Below, in pieces: positions 1 through 5,765 of a stretch of 5,765 bases of DNA. Numbering within the stretch: position 1 is the first letter of the stretch; each line of letters starts with the position of its first letter. Origin of the DNA: Bacillota bacterium (GTDB taxonomy: Bacteria; Bacillota_E; JAJZYS01; JAILZS01); contig JAKASY010000153.1 in NCBI GenBank assembly GCA_021817625.1, forward strand, positions 1 to 5,765. Direction: 5' to 3'. Made by a program: the position numbers and the translations under genes. The notes beneath the pieces were generated by a model. It was not told the DNA's origin. It saw only the letters and a list, made by a program, of their open reading frames with translations, and made no database searches.

Positions 1-916
1 CCCCGCCGCTCGCCGCGATCCCCAGCCCGCTGGTCACCGCGCCCCTCGTACAGTGACCCGGAGCGATCGTCACGGCGACCCCGAGCGCGATCCCCGTCTC
101 GAGCCCCACGCCGAACAGGAGGTCCACGACGTGCGTGGGCACGTGATCCATGCGGTGGGTGGCGAGGGCCATGAACGGGCCGTTGATCGTGAGCGCGAAC
201 GCCAGCGTGACGCCGGTGGTCAGGAGCAGGAGCTCGCGCCGCGCCGGGCCGCCGGCGGTGGCGTGGGCGAGGCGCGCCGGCGTGATCGCTGGGCGCGCTG
301 CGGCCGAGAGCCGCCGCGGCTCGCGCAGGCCGACGAGGCGTGCGGCGCCGACGAGGAAGTAGGCCGCGGACGTGGCGCCAAGGTAGGCCGTCGGCGCGAG
401 GCGCGGGAGGAAGAAGAGGCCGCCCACGAGCGGGCCCGCCACGAGCGAGGCCGCGCTCCAGAGCTGGTAGCGCGAGAACGCGCGCGCGCGCGCCGCCGCC
501 GGCACCGAGTCGGAGACGACGGTGATGAACGCCGTGCCCTGGAGGCCGAAGAGGGCGTTGCCGGCCACGTAGAACGCGGCGAGACCGAGCCAGCTCCCCG
601 TCGACAGGGCCATGCCCGCCCACGTGGCGCCCAGCGCGAGGCCACACACGCCGATCACGCGCCGCACGCCGAAGCGGTCGGCGAGGCGGCCGCCCAGGTA
701 CTGCGGCAGGGCCGTGGCCAGGTTCACGGCGGCGAACGTGGCGGCGATCGCGCCCGACGAGGCGCCCGCCTTGCCCAAGAGCAGCGGCACGACGGGCGAC
801 CAGGCGAGCAGCCAGAAGGAGGCGAACGCGGCCGTCACGCCGATCAGGGTGACGTTTCGGGCGAGAGCCGGCGCCGGCGCGTCCGAGCCGGCGACACCTT
901 GGCCCGGGGTCACCAT
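1..916 (-). CDS. MFS transporter, partial (C-terminus beyond left edge)
   Basis: This is an inner-membrane secondary transporter of the major facilitator superfamily; the frame is open to the window edge, giving 305 residues of a family usually near 400. Seen: hydrophobic segments at roughly residues 24-47, 55-75, 87-105, 109-134, 153-170, 176-195, 229-250 and 263-285, so about eight of twelve helices. The cytoplasmic loop after helix 2 holds the MFS motif A, GRLADRFGVRR at 76-86, with the expected Gly, Asp and Arg. A Gly-Pro-Gly stretch, AGPLVGGLFF at 160-169, sits in helix 5. The ATG at 916 is the first possible start after an in-frame stop at 1013-1015; a GTG follows at once. Its own Shine-Dalgarno is weak (GGGCGG region). 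The protein could be a drug or sugar efflux pump, but the substrate cannot be told. It is divergent from the DNA glycosylase gene. Confidence 0.88.
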   Translation of the reverse strand, partial: MVTPGQGVAGSDAPAPALARNVTLIGVTAAFASFWLLAWSPVVPLLLGKAGASSGAIAATFAAVNLATALPQYLGGRLADRFGVRRVIGVCGLALGATWAGMALSTGSWLGLAAFYVAGNALFGLQGTAFITVVSDSVPAAARARAFSRYQLWSAASLVAGPLVGGLFFLPRLAPTAYLGATSAAYFLVGAARLVGLREPRRLSAAARPAITPARLAHATAGGPARRELLLLTTGVTLAFALTINGPFMALATHRMDHVPTHVVDLLFGVGLETGIALGVAVTIAPGHCTRGAVTSGLGIAASGG

Positions 917-951
917 CGGATCCGCCCGACGGTCGGCGCGATGCTCGTCAT
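910..951 (-). CDS. possible 13-codon leader ORF before the MFS gene
   Basis: A short frame encodes MTSIAPTVGRIRW and stops with TGA at 912-910, just inside the MFS coding sequence, so the junction reads ATGGTGA. It is preceded by GAGGTG (960-955), a six-base match to the anti-Shine-Dalgarno. GAGG lies 5 nt from the ATG, a better ribosome site than the one at the MFS start. Possible roles are a leader peptide with translational coupling to the transporter, or simply chance. The residue composition shows no attenuator-like run of one amino acid. Evidence is limited to the ribosome site and the overlap. Confidence 0.25.
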   Translation of the reverse strand: MTSIAPTVGRIRW

Positions 952-1136
952 ATGCACCTCGATTGGCCTCTATGGCGGATCGGCGAAGCGTCGCGGGCGC
1001 GGGGCGGCGTGCCTATTCGCGTTGCGCGCGGGCCTGTCCTTGTGGTGATGGCGAAGTCGGCACAGGCAGATCGCGGCAGGGCCTGGCGACATCGACACGA
1101 ACTTGTGTGCGGTACGCGCGAAGGGGGCGGGCTGCG
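917..1136. promoter_or_regulatory. divergent intergenic region between MFS and glycosylase genes
   Basis: This 220-nt gap must hold the promoters for both divergent genes, but I find no convincing -35/-10 pair for either strand. Seen: two adjacent palindromes beside the MFS start, CGGATCCG (917-924) and CCGACGGTCGG (926-936). There is an imperfect palindrome ACACGAACTTGTGT (1095-1108) 28 nt upstream of the glycosylase ATG, and a 6-bp inverted repeat GCCTGT/ACAGGC (1032-1037 and 1062-1067). A locally less GC-rich pocket covers about 948-974. Any of these could be an operator, although short palindromes are common by chance in such GC-rich DNA. Confidence 0.45.
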
Positions 1137-2291
1137 ATGCGCGAGGTCCAGCTGTCACGGGCGGAGCTCGCCCGCCGCCTGGTGTCGTGGGTTGGGCTCA
1201 CGCGGCTCGTGCCCTCGCCCGTCGCCGCCACGGTGCGGCGGCTGGGCGTCGTGCAGCTCGACCCCATGCAGGTCGTGGCCCCGGCCCACCTGTGGACGCT
1301 GTCCCTGCGTCGGGGGCCGACGCGGCTCGAGGCGCTCGATCGCGCGCTGCGCCGGGGCGAGCTCGTCGAGGCGTTCTGCGGGGCGCGCTCGCTCGTGCAC
1401 GTCGACGACGCGCCAGCGCTGGTGGCCGGCTGGCGGCGCCGGCGGGTGCACGGTCATGGGCGCGGCCCCGAGGTCGACGCGGCGCTTGTGGCGGTCCTGC
1501 GCCACGCCGAGGACGGCGAGGCGTTCACCGCGCGCTCTCTGGACCTGGGCGAGCGGGTGACCGGCTTTTGGGACCCGGAGGGCGTGCGGAGCACCAAGGC
1601 CACGAGCGTGGCTGTCGACATTCTCTGGGCCGAGGGTCGGCTGGCTGTCGTCGGACGCAAGGGCGGCCAGAAGCTCTACCGCCTCATGGCCGGCCATCTG
1701 CCGCACGTCGACCGCCTGGTGGCCACGCTGCCACACGAGGAGGCCGAGGCGCTGGCCGTGCGCCACAGCCTGCGCGTCTGGGGTGTGCTCTGGTCGCCCG
1801 GGGCGCTCGCCTTCGGCGCGCTCGAGGGCGGACCGGCGCGCAGGCGCTGGCTGGAGCGGGCGCAGGCCGAGGGCTGGGCGGCGCCCGTGCGCCTGGCCGA
1901 GGGGCCCGCCCGGCGGCTTTGGGCGACGCCGGACCTTCTTGCGCTGACGCCCGCGCGGACGGGCCGCGCGGCGCTCCTCGCGCCGCTCGACAACCTCCTG
2001 TGGCAGCGCGAGCGGCTCGAGGCGCTGTTCGGCTTTCGCTACCGGTGGGAGGCGTACGTTCCGGCCGAGAGGCGCACGGCGAGCGCCTACAACATGCCGG
2101 TCCTCACGGGGGCACGATTCTGGGGCGAGGCGGACGCGCGCTGGCGCGACGAGCGCCTGGAGGTGGGCCTCCGGGCCGCGTCGGACCGGGCGCATGCGGT
2201 GCCCGCGTCCGTGTCCCGGGCGGTGGCATCGGCCGAGCGCCTGGCCCAGGCCCTGCGCGTGCCGGCGGCGAAGAGACGGCGCGGCGGCTGA
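1137..2291 (+). CDS. YcaQ-family winged-helix DNA glycosylase (HTH_42)
   Basis: The 384-residue product fits the winged-helix HTH_42 family, formerly DUF1006, whose studied members are DNA glycosylases: E. coli YcaQ (about 410 residues), which unhooks nitrogen-mustard interstrand crosslinks, and Streptomyces AlkZ. Seen: the Q-hydrophobic-D motif QLD at residues 40-42 within GVVQLDPMQVV, matching the YcaQ type rather than the QxQ of AlkZ. There is a RRGELVEAF stretch at 72-80 like YcaQ's ARGELMEYW. A C-terminal block starting LAPLDNLLWQRER (281-293) continues through FRYRWEAYVPAERR (300-313) and resembles YcaQ's LSPFDPVVWDRKR and the following FSYRLECYTPAPKR. The ATG at 1137 has AAGGGGG about 9 nt upstream and begins where family members begin. 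The frame is open far upstream to 612, but that stretch lies over the MFS gene; a GTG at 1107 lacks a clear ribosome site. The product probably acts on alkylated DNA in the cytoplasm; the exact lesion is unknown. Confidence 0.88.
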   Translation: MREVQLSRAELARRLVSWVGLTRLVPSPVAATVRRLGVVQLDPMQVVAPAHLWTLSLRRGPTRLEALDRALRRGELVEAFCGARSLVHVDDAPALVAGWRRRRVHGHGRGPEVDAALVAVLRHAEDGEAFTARSLDLGERVTGFWDPEGVRSTKATSVAVDILWAEGRLAVVGRKGGQKLYRLMAGHLPHVDRLVATLPHEEAEALAVRHSLRVWGVLWSPGALAFGALEGGPARRRWLERAQAEGWAAPVRLAEGPARRLWATPDLLALTPARTGRAALLAPLDNLLWQRERLEALFGFRYRWEAYVPAERRTASAYNMPVLTGARFWGEADARWRDERLEVGLRAASDRAHAVPASVSRAVASAERLAQALRVPAAKRRRGG

Positions 2292-2300
2292 GATGCCGCG

Positions 2301-2310
2301 AGGAAGGGGG
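2301..2310 (+). promoter_or_regulatory. ribosome binding site deciding the SDR start
   Basis: The purine run AGGAAGGGGG ends 6 nt before the ATG at 2317, and favours it over the in-frame ATGs at 2293 (no ribosome site) and 2323 (12 nt away). Confidence 0.6.
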
Positions 2311-2316
2311 CGCGAG

Positions 2317-3090
2317 ATGTCCATGCTGCGCATCGACCTTAGCGGCCACACCGCGCTTGTCACGGGCGCGGGCGGGCAGCTCGGCCGGGTGATGGTGCGG
2401 GTGCTGGCCGGCTGCGGCGCAGACGTCGCGGTGCACTACCATCGGCGGCGGGAGGTGGCCGAAGGGCTCGTGGCCGAAGCGGCCGGCCTCGGCGTGCACG
2501 CTGCCCTGGTCCAGGCGGACGTGACCGACGCCGCGTCCGTCGAGGCGATGCGCGCGGAGGTCGCGCGCACGCTCGGCGTCGTGGACATCGTCGTGGCGAA
2601 CGCCGTGGCCCAGATCGACCCGTGGGCGACGGTGCTCGAGGAGGAGCCGGGCGACTACATGTCCCAGTTCACGACGTGCGTCATGCAGTCGGTGCTCCTG
2701 GCGAAGGCCTTCGTGCCGGCCATGCAGGAGAGGCGATGGGGCCGCTACGTGGCGGTCAATACGGAGTGCGCGATGGAGGCCGCGTCGTCGTCGTCCGCCT
2801 ACGTGGCGGGAAAGCGCGGCCTCGACGGCGTGATGCGCGTGCTCGCGCGCGAGGTCGGGCCCTACGGCATCACCGTCAACCAGGTGGCACCGGGCGATAC
2901 GGTGAGCGATCGCGACCGCGAGGGCGCGCCCCCGCCTGGGCCGGAATACATGCGCGCGCTGCCGCTCGGCCGCCGCGGCACGGACCTCGAGGTGGCGCAG
3001 GTCGTCGCCTTTCTCGCCTCCGACCTGGCGTCGTTCGTGACGGGCGCGTTCGTGCCGGTCTGCGGCGGCCGCGTCATGCCCGCCATCTGA
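2317..3090 (+). CDS. short-chain dehydrogenase/reductase (FabG-like SDR)
   Basis: This is a 257-residue classical SDR, the usual length, probably a cytoplasmic NADP(H)-dependent oxidoreductase acting on a carbonyl or alcohol. Seen: the Rossmann nucleotide loop TGAGGQLG at 16-23; VHYHRRR at 39-45 after strand 2, where Arg43/Arg44 suggest NADP preference; D68 of the ADV adenine-binding motif; VANA at 93-96 in place of the common NNAG; YVAGK (Tyr162, Lys166) as the catalytic YxxxK; and VNQVAPG at 187-193. Thirteen residues before Tyr162 the usual Ser is Thr149 (within VNTEC), and the usual helix-4 Asn aligns with Cys121. The C-terminus VCGGRVMPAI fits FabG-like SDRs. It starts 25 nt after the glycosylase stop, so one operon is likely. 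The substrate is unknown. I recall Thr in this position in some FabG-like sequences, so the protein need not be inactive. Confidence 0.9.
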   Translation: MSMLRIDLSGHTALVTGAGGQLGRVMVRVLAGCGADVAVHYHRRREVAEGLVAEAAGLGVHAALVQADVTDAASVEAMRAEVARTLGVVDIVVANAVAQIDPWATVLEEEPGDYMSQFTTCVMQSVLLAKAFVPAMQERRWGRYVAVNTECAMEAASSSSAYVAGKRGLDGVMRVLAREVGPYGITVNQVAPGDTVSDRDREGAPPPGPEYMRALPLGRRGTDLEVAQVVAFLASDLASFVTGAFVPVCGGRVMPAI

Positions 3091-3153
3091 CCGCGGACGG
3101 GCCGCGACGCCACGGGACGCTCGCCGACGATCCGCAGCGCACGGCATGTCGGC
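3091..3153. other. short convergent intergenic gap, no clear terminator
   Basis: These 63 nt separate the stop codons of two convergent genes. The only structure seen is a 5-bp stem CGCGG/CCGCG with a 5-nt loop at 3092-3106. It has no T-run on either strand, so it is not a convincing intrinsic terminator; termination may be Rho-dependent or by read-through into the opposite gene. Confidence 0.4.
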
Positions 3154-5765
3154 TCAGAGCGCAACGTCGGAGCCCGCAGCGTGGCGCCGGCCCTGCCGTG
3201 ACGGTGGCGCGTCAGGCGTCCGCAGGGCGAGCGGCGACGCGAGCGCCTGTTCGAAGCTCCGGGCGTCCGTGGGCCTGCCCACAAGGTAGCCCTGCACGAC
3301 GTCGCAGCCCAAGGTGCGCAGGGCGGCGAGCTGCTCCTCGGTCTCGACGCCCTCCGCCACGATCTCGAGGCGCAGGGAGCGGCCAAGGCGCATCAGGGTT
3401 TCGACCACGCTCTTGGCCTCCGGCGAGGCGTCGAGCTGCGAGATGAACGAGCGGTCGATCTTGAGGACGTCGACGGGAAAGCGGCGCAGGTAGCTGAGCG
3501 AGGAGTAGCCCGTGCCGAAGTCGTCGATGGCGATGCGCACGCCAAGCCTCCGGAGATCCACCAGGCGGCCGAGGGCGGAGTCGGCGTCGCGCATGAGCGC
3601 GCTCTCCGTGATCTCGAGCGTGAGGCGCCCGGGCTCGAGGCCGCTGCGGGCGAGGGCGTCCTCCACGTCGAGGACGATGTCGTCGCAGTCGAGCTGGCGC
3701 GCGGACACGTTCACCGACACCGACAGGGCGCTCGTCCCGCCTTGCCAGTGCGCGGCGCGGCTGCAGGCGTCGCGCAGGGCCCAGCGCCCGATCTGGCCGA
3801 TGAGGCCCGTTTCCTCCGCGATGGGGATGAAGCGGGACGGCGGCACCATGTCGCCGTCCGGCCGCCGCCAGCGGCAGAGCGCCTCGGCGCCGACGATCGA
3901 GCCGTCCGACAGGCGGGAGAGGGGCTGGAAGAACAGCTCGAGGTCGCCGCGCCGCACCGCCTGTCGGAGCGCCATCTCCATATCCAGGCGGCTCGTGACC
4001 GCGGACACCATCGGCGGCTCGAACACCACGCACCGATCCCGGCCGTCGGCCTTGGCGCGGTACATGGCGATCTCGGCGTCGCGGATGAGCTCTTCCGCCG
4101 ACGCCTGGCGGCCGACCGCGAGGCCGATGCTCGCGGTCACGCTGAAGCGGCGGCCGGCGACGCGGAAGGGCCTTCTCAGGACGTCGAGCACGCGCTCCGC
4201 GGCCTCATCCGGCGTCCCGGCCAGGCCCGACGCGTCGATGAGGAGCGTGAACTCGTCGCCGCCCAGGCGTCCGACGGTGTCCTGCTCGCGCGCCACGTAC
4301 CTGAGCCGGCGCGCGACGCCGAGAAGGAGCTCGTCGCCGGCGGCGTGGCCGAGGCTGTCGTTGATCTGCTTGAAGCCGTCGATGTCGATCAGCATGACGG
4401 CGGGCGCCGAGGCGCCGGAGCGCGCGGCCGCCAGGAGCTGGCTCGCGCGGTCGAGGACGAGCACGCGGTTCGGCAGGCCGGTCAGGGCGTCGTACACCGC
4501 CTGGTGGCGCAACTGCAGCTCGAACGCCTCGCGCTCGGTGACGTCGTGCAACGTGACCACGACGCCGGCCACCGCGGGGTCGTGGCGGAGATTGCGGGCA
4601 GTGATCTCGAAGCGGTGGGTGCAGCCGGCACCGTCCAGGCACGAGGCGGCGGCACGCACGACCTCGCCGGGCAGCGCGGCGGAGCGGCTGAGCAGGAGGC
4701 GGACCGCCTCCAAGTCCGACGCCAGGACGATGTCCCAGAACGGCCGTCCCACGAGGCCATCCGGCGCGAGGCCGAGGAGCGCGGCCATGGAGGCGCTCTG
4801 GTACGCGATGAGGCCGTCGTCTCCGAGCAAGAGCACATGGTCGCTCTGGTTCTCCACCAGGGCCCGGAAGCGACGCTCGCTGGCCGCGACGGCCCGGTCG
4901 GCGCGCTCCTTGTCGGCGAACATCCACAGCAGGCGCAGCATGACGAGACCGGTGAGAGCCGCTGTGGAGCCCAGGGCCAGCAGCGGCCGGAGCGGCTCTT
5001 GAAGGAGAGCGGCGCCCAGAAGCCACGCGGCCGGGCCGATCGCCAGCGCGCCGCCCACGCCGATCGCACGGGCGAGCCCGAAGCGCATGCCGCGGGCCTC
5101 GCCGGGCTCGGTGATCCAGCGCATCGAGGGATGAAGGGCGGCGAGGCCACACAAGGCCGCCGAGCAAAGCCAGCCGGCATCCACCAGGGTGAGGTGCCCG
5201 CCCGCGCCGGGTAGGACGGCGAGCGAAACGTCGGAGGCCACGGTGGCGCACACGGCGGCGACGAGCAGCCAGAGCGCGGTTACGCTGCGGGCCTTGATGC
5301 TGACGAGATGCAGGACGATGAGCAGGATGACGAGGTCCAGGAGGGGGTAGACGAAGTCCACGTAACGAGCAAAGTCCCCGGGTGGCGCGACGCGCATCGC
5401 GGGCTGGAGGGCGAACTGCCACAGCACCACGCCGGCCGCGACGACAAGCATGGCGGTGTCGAGGGGCGCGCCCCGGTCGTCGACGGGCCGCATCGCGAAG
5501 GCCGCGCAAGCGATCGCCGCCACGACAGCGCTGTACGCGGCCAGGGACAGGGCGCCGGAGAGCGCGAGGAGCGCAGCCGGGCTGGCCAAGCCGGCGGCGA
5601 CCGGCTGGCTCGCGATGTCACCCGTGGTGAAGGCCAGGAAGGCTCCGGCCAGAAGCCACCACAGGCCGGACGTGCGCGGCCTGTAGGCGCGCACGGCGAG
5701 GAGGATGGCGGCCACGGCCGCGAGGCCCTCGAGGTCGAGGGCCACGTCGGCCGCGCCGGCGATCG
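3154..5765 (-). CDS. membrane PAS-GGDEF-EAL cyclic-di-GMP cyclase/phosphodiesterase, 5' partial
   Basis: This predicted inner-membrane enzyme makes and/or degrades cyclic di-GMP. Residues here count from the GTG at 5745 (863 residues), but the frame is open to the window edge and a first helix is probably missing. Seen: about nine membrane segments in residues 5-276; a linker helix; a PAS domain at about 290-405 ending TLHDVTER; GGDEF at about 411-578, with active-site GGDEF at 495-499, D454 for metal and the inhibitory RxxD site R486-D489, five residues upstream; and EAL at about 583-838. The EAL catalytic set is present: E621 (EAL), N679, E711, D741/D742 (DDFGTGYSS), K762, E798 and Q818. 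Both activities therefore look possible; in this family one often dominates, with the degenerate partner being regulatory. The cytoplasmic PAS and the membrane part are the likely signal inputs. The tail after about 838 is Arg/Pro-rich and looks disordered. The gene is convergent with the SDR gene and has no evident operon partner here. Confidence 0.95.
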   Translation of the reverse strand, partial: IAGAADVALDLEGLAAVAAILLAVRAYRPRTSGLWWLLAGAFLAFTTGDIASQPVAAGLASPAALLALSGALSLAAYSAVVAAIACAAFAMRPVDDRGAPLDTAMLVVAAGVVLWQFALQPAMRVAPPGDFARYVDFVYPLLDLVILLIVLHLVSIKARSVTALWLLVAAVCATVASDVSLAVLPGAGGHLTLVDAGWLCSAALCGLAALHPSMRWITEPGEARGMRFGLARAIGVGGALAIGPAAWLLGAALLQEPLRPLLALGSTAALTGLVMLRLLWMFADKERADRAVAASERRFRALVENQSDHVLLLGDDGLIAYQSASMAALLGLAPDGLVGRPFWDIVLASDLEAVRLLLSRSAALPGEVVRAAASCLDGAGCTHRFEITARNLRHDPAVAGVVVTLHDVTEREAFELQLRHQAVYDALTGLPNRVLVLDRASQLLAAARSGASAPAVMLIDIDGFKQINDSLGHAAGDELLLGVARRLRYVAREQDTVGRLGGDEFTLLIDASGLAGTPDEAAERVLDVLRRPFRVAGRRFSVTASIGLAVGRQASAEELIRDAEIAMYRAKADGRDRCVVFEPPMVSAVTSRLDMEMALRQAVRRGDLELFFQPLSRLSDGSIVGAEALCRWRRPDGDMVPPSRFIPIAEETGLIGQIGRWALRDACSRAAHWQGGTSALSVSVNVSARQLDCDDIVLDVEDALARSGLEPGRLTLEITESALMRDADSALGRLVDLRRLGVRIAIDDFGTGYSSLSYLRRFPVDVLKIDRSFISQLDASPEAKSVVETLMRLGRSLRLEIVAEGVETEEQLAALRTLGCDVVQGYLVGRPTDARSFEQALASPLALRTPDAPPSRQGRRHAAGSDVAL

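Noticed and set aside
53..1048. 331-codon plus-strand ORF at the left edge
   Set aside because: It is antisense to the MFS gene; its product is Arg/Glu/His-rich with no family resemblance, while the minus strand gives clear membrane helices and motif A.
1040..1068. Candidate promoter with TTGTGG as -35
   Set aside because: The hexamer at the expected -10 spacing is CAGGCA, which does not resemble a -10 element.
612..1136. Upstream extension of the glycosylase frame
   Set aside because: The frame stays open, but the extra 175 residues are low-complexity Ala/Arg sequence overlapping the MFS gene; the family N-terminus begins at 1137 behind a ribosome site.
1155..2363. 402-codon minus-strand ORF opposite the glycosylase gene
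   Set aside because: Arg/Ala/Pro/His-rich shadow translation typical of GC-rich DNA; the plus strand encodes a recognisable protein.
3092..3106. Hairpin as a bidirectional terminator
   Set aside because: The stem is only 5 bp and no T-run follows on either strand; stems like this are frequent by chance at this GC content.
2104..3147. 347-codon minus-strand ORF opposite the SDR gene
   Set aside because: Low-complexity His/Arg/Ala-rich shadow of the SDR gene with no recognisable domain.
3512..5214. Two long plus-strand ORFs (3512-5002 and 3742-5214) opposite the c-di-GMP gene
   Set aside because: Both lie over well-conserved GGDEF and EAL coding sequence and have Arg/Ser/Ala-rich products without family features.
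5743..5745. GTG as the true start of the c-di-GMP gene
   Set aside because: The frame is open to the window edge, no ribosome site is seen before it, and the first hydrophobic stretch looks like the middle of the membrane domain, so the real start probably lies outside.

Overview
The window is very GC-rich DNA with strong GC preference at third codon positions and GTG/ATG starts. It suggests a high-GC bacterium. An actinobacterial lineage is my best guess, mainly because the membrane-anchored PAS-GGDEF-EAL protein has an N-terminal architecture I associate with that phylum. This is inference; no rRNA or marker gene is present. I see no tRNA, rRNA, CRISPR array, insertion sequence or other mobile element.

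Layout. (1) Positions 1-916, minus strand: the first 305 residues of a major facilitator superfamily (MFS) transporter, cut by the left edge. (2) Positions 917-1136: a divergent intergenic region with short palindromes and a possible 13-codon leader ORF ending inside the MFS start. (3) Positions 1137-2291, plus strand: a YcaQ-type (HTH_42) winged-helix DNA glycosylase carrying the Q-hydrophobic-D motif. (4) Positions 2317-3090, plus strand, 25 nt downstream and probably co-transcribed: a short-chain dehydrogenase/reductase (SDR) with Tyr and Lys of the catalytic tetrad kept but the Ser and Asn positions changed. (5) Positions 3154-5765, minus strand, convergent with the SDR gene and cut by the right edge: a multi-pass membrane PAS-GGDEF-EAL cyclic-di-GMP enzyme whose main catalytic residues all look intact.

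How they may work together. The divergent efflux-type transporter and DNA glycosylase, with an NADP-type reductase behind the glycosylase, could form a small detoxification or DNA-alkylation resistance unit: export, DNA repair and chemical reduction. This rests on gene order and family knowledge only. The c-di-GMP gene is a separate convergent transcription unit with no evident link. I did not find a clearly new system. The points most worth a second look are the possible leader ORF and palindromes at the MFS start, the glycosylase/transporter/reductase grouping, the altered SDR active site, and the unnamed membrane sensor region of the c-di-GMP protein.
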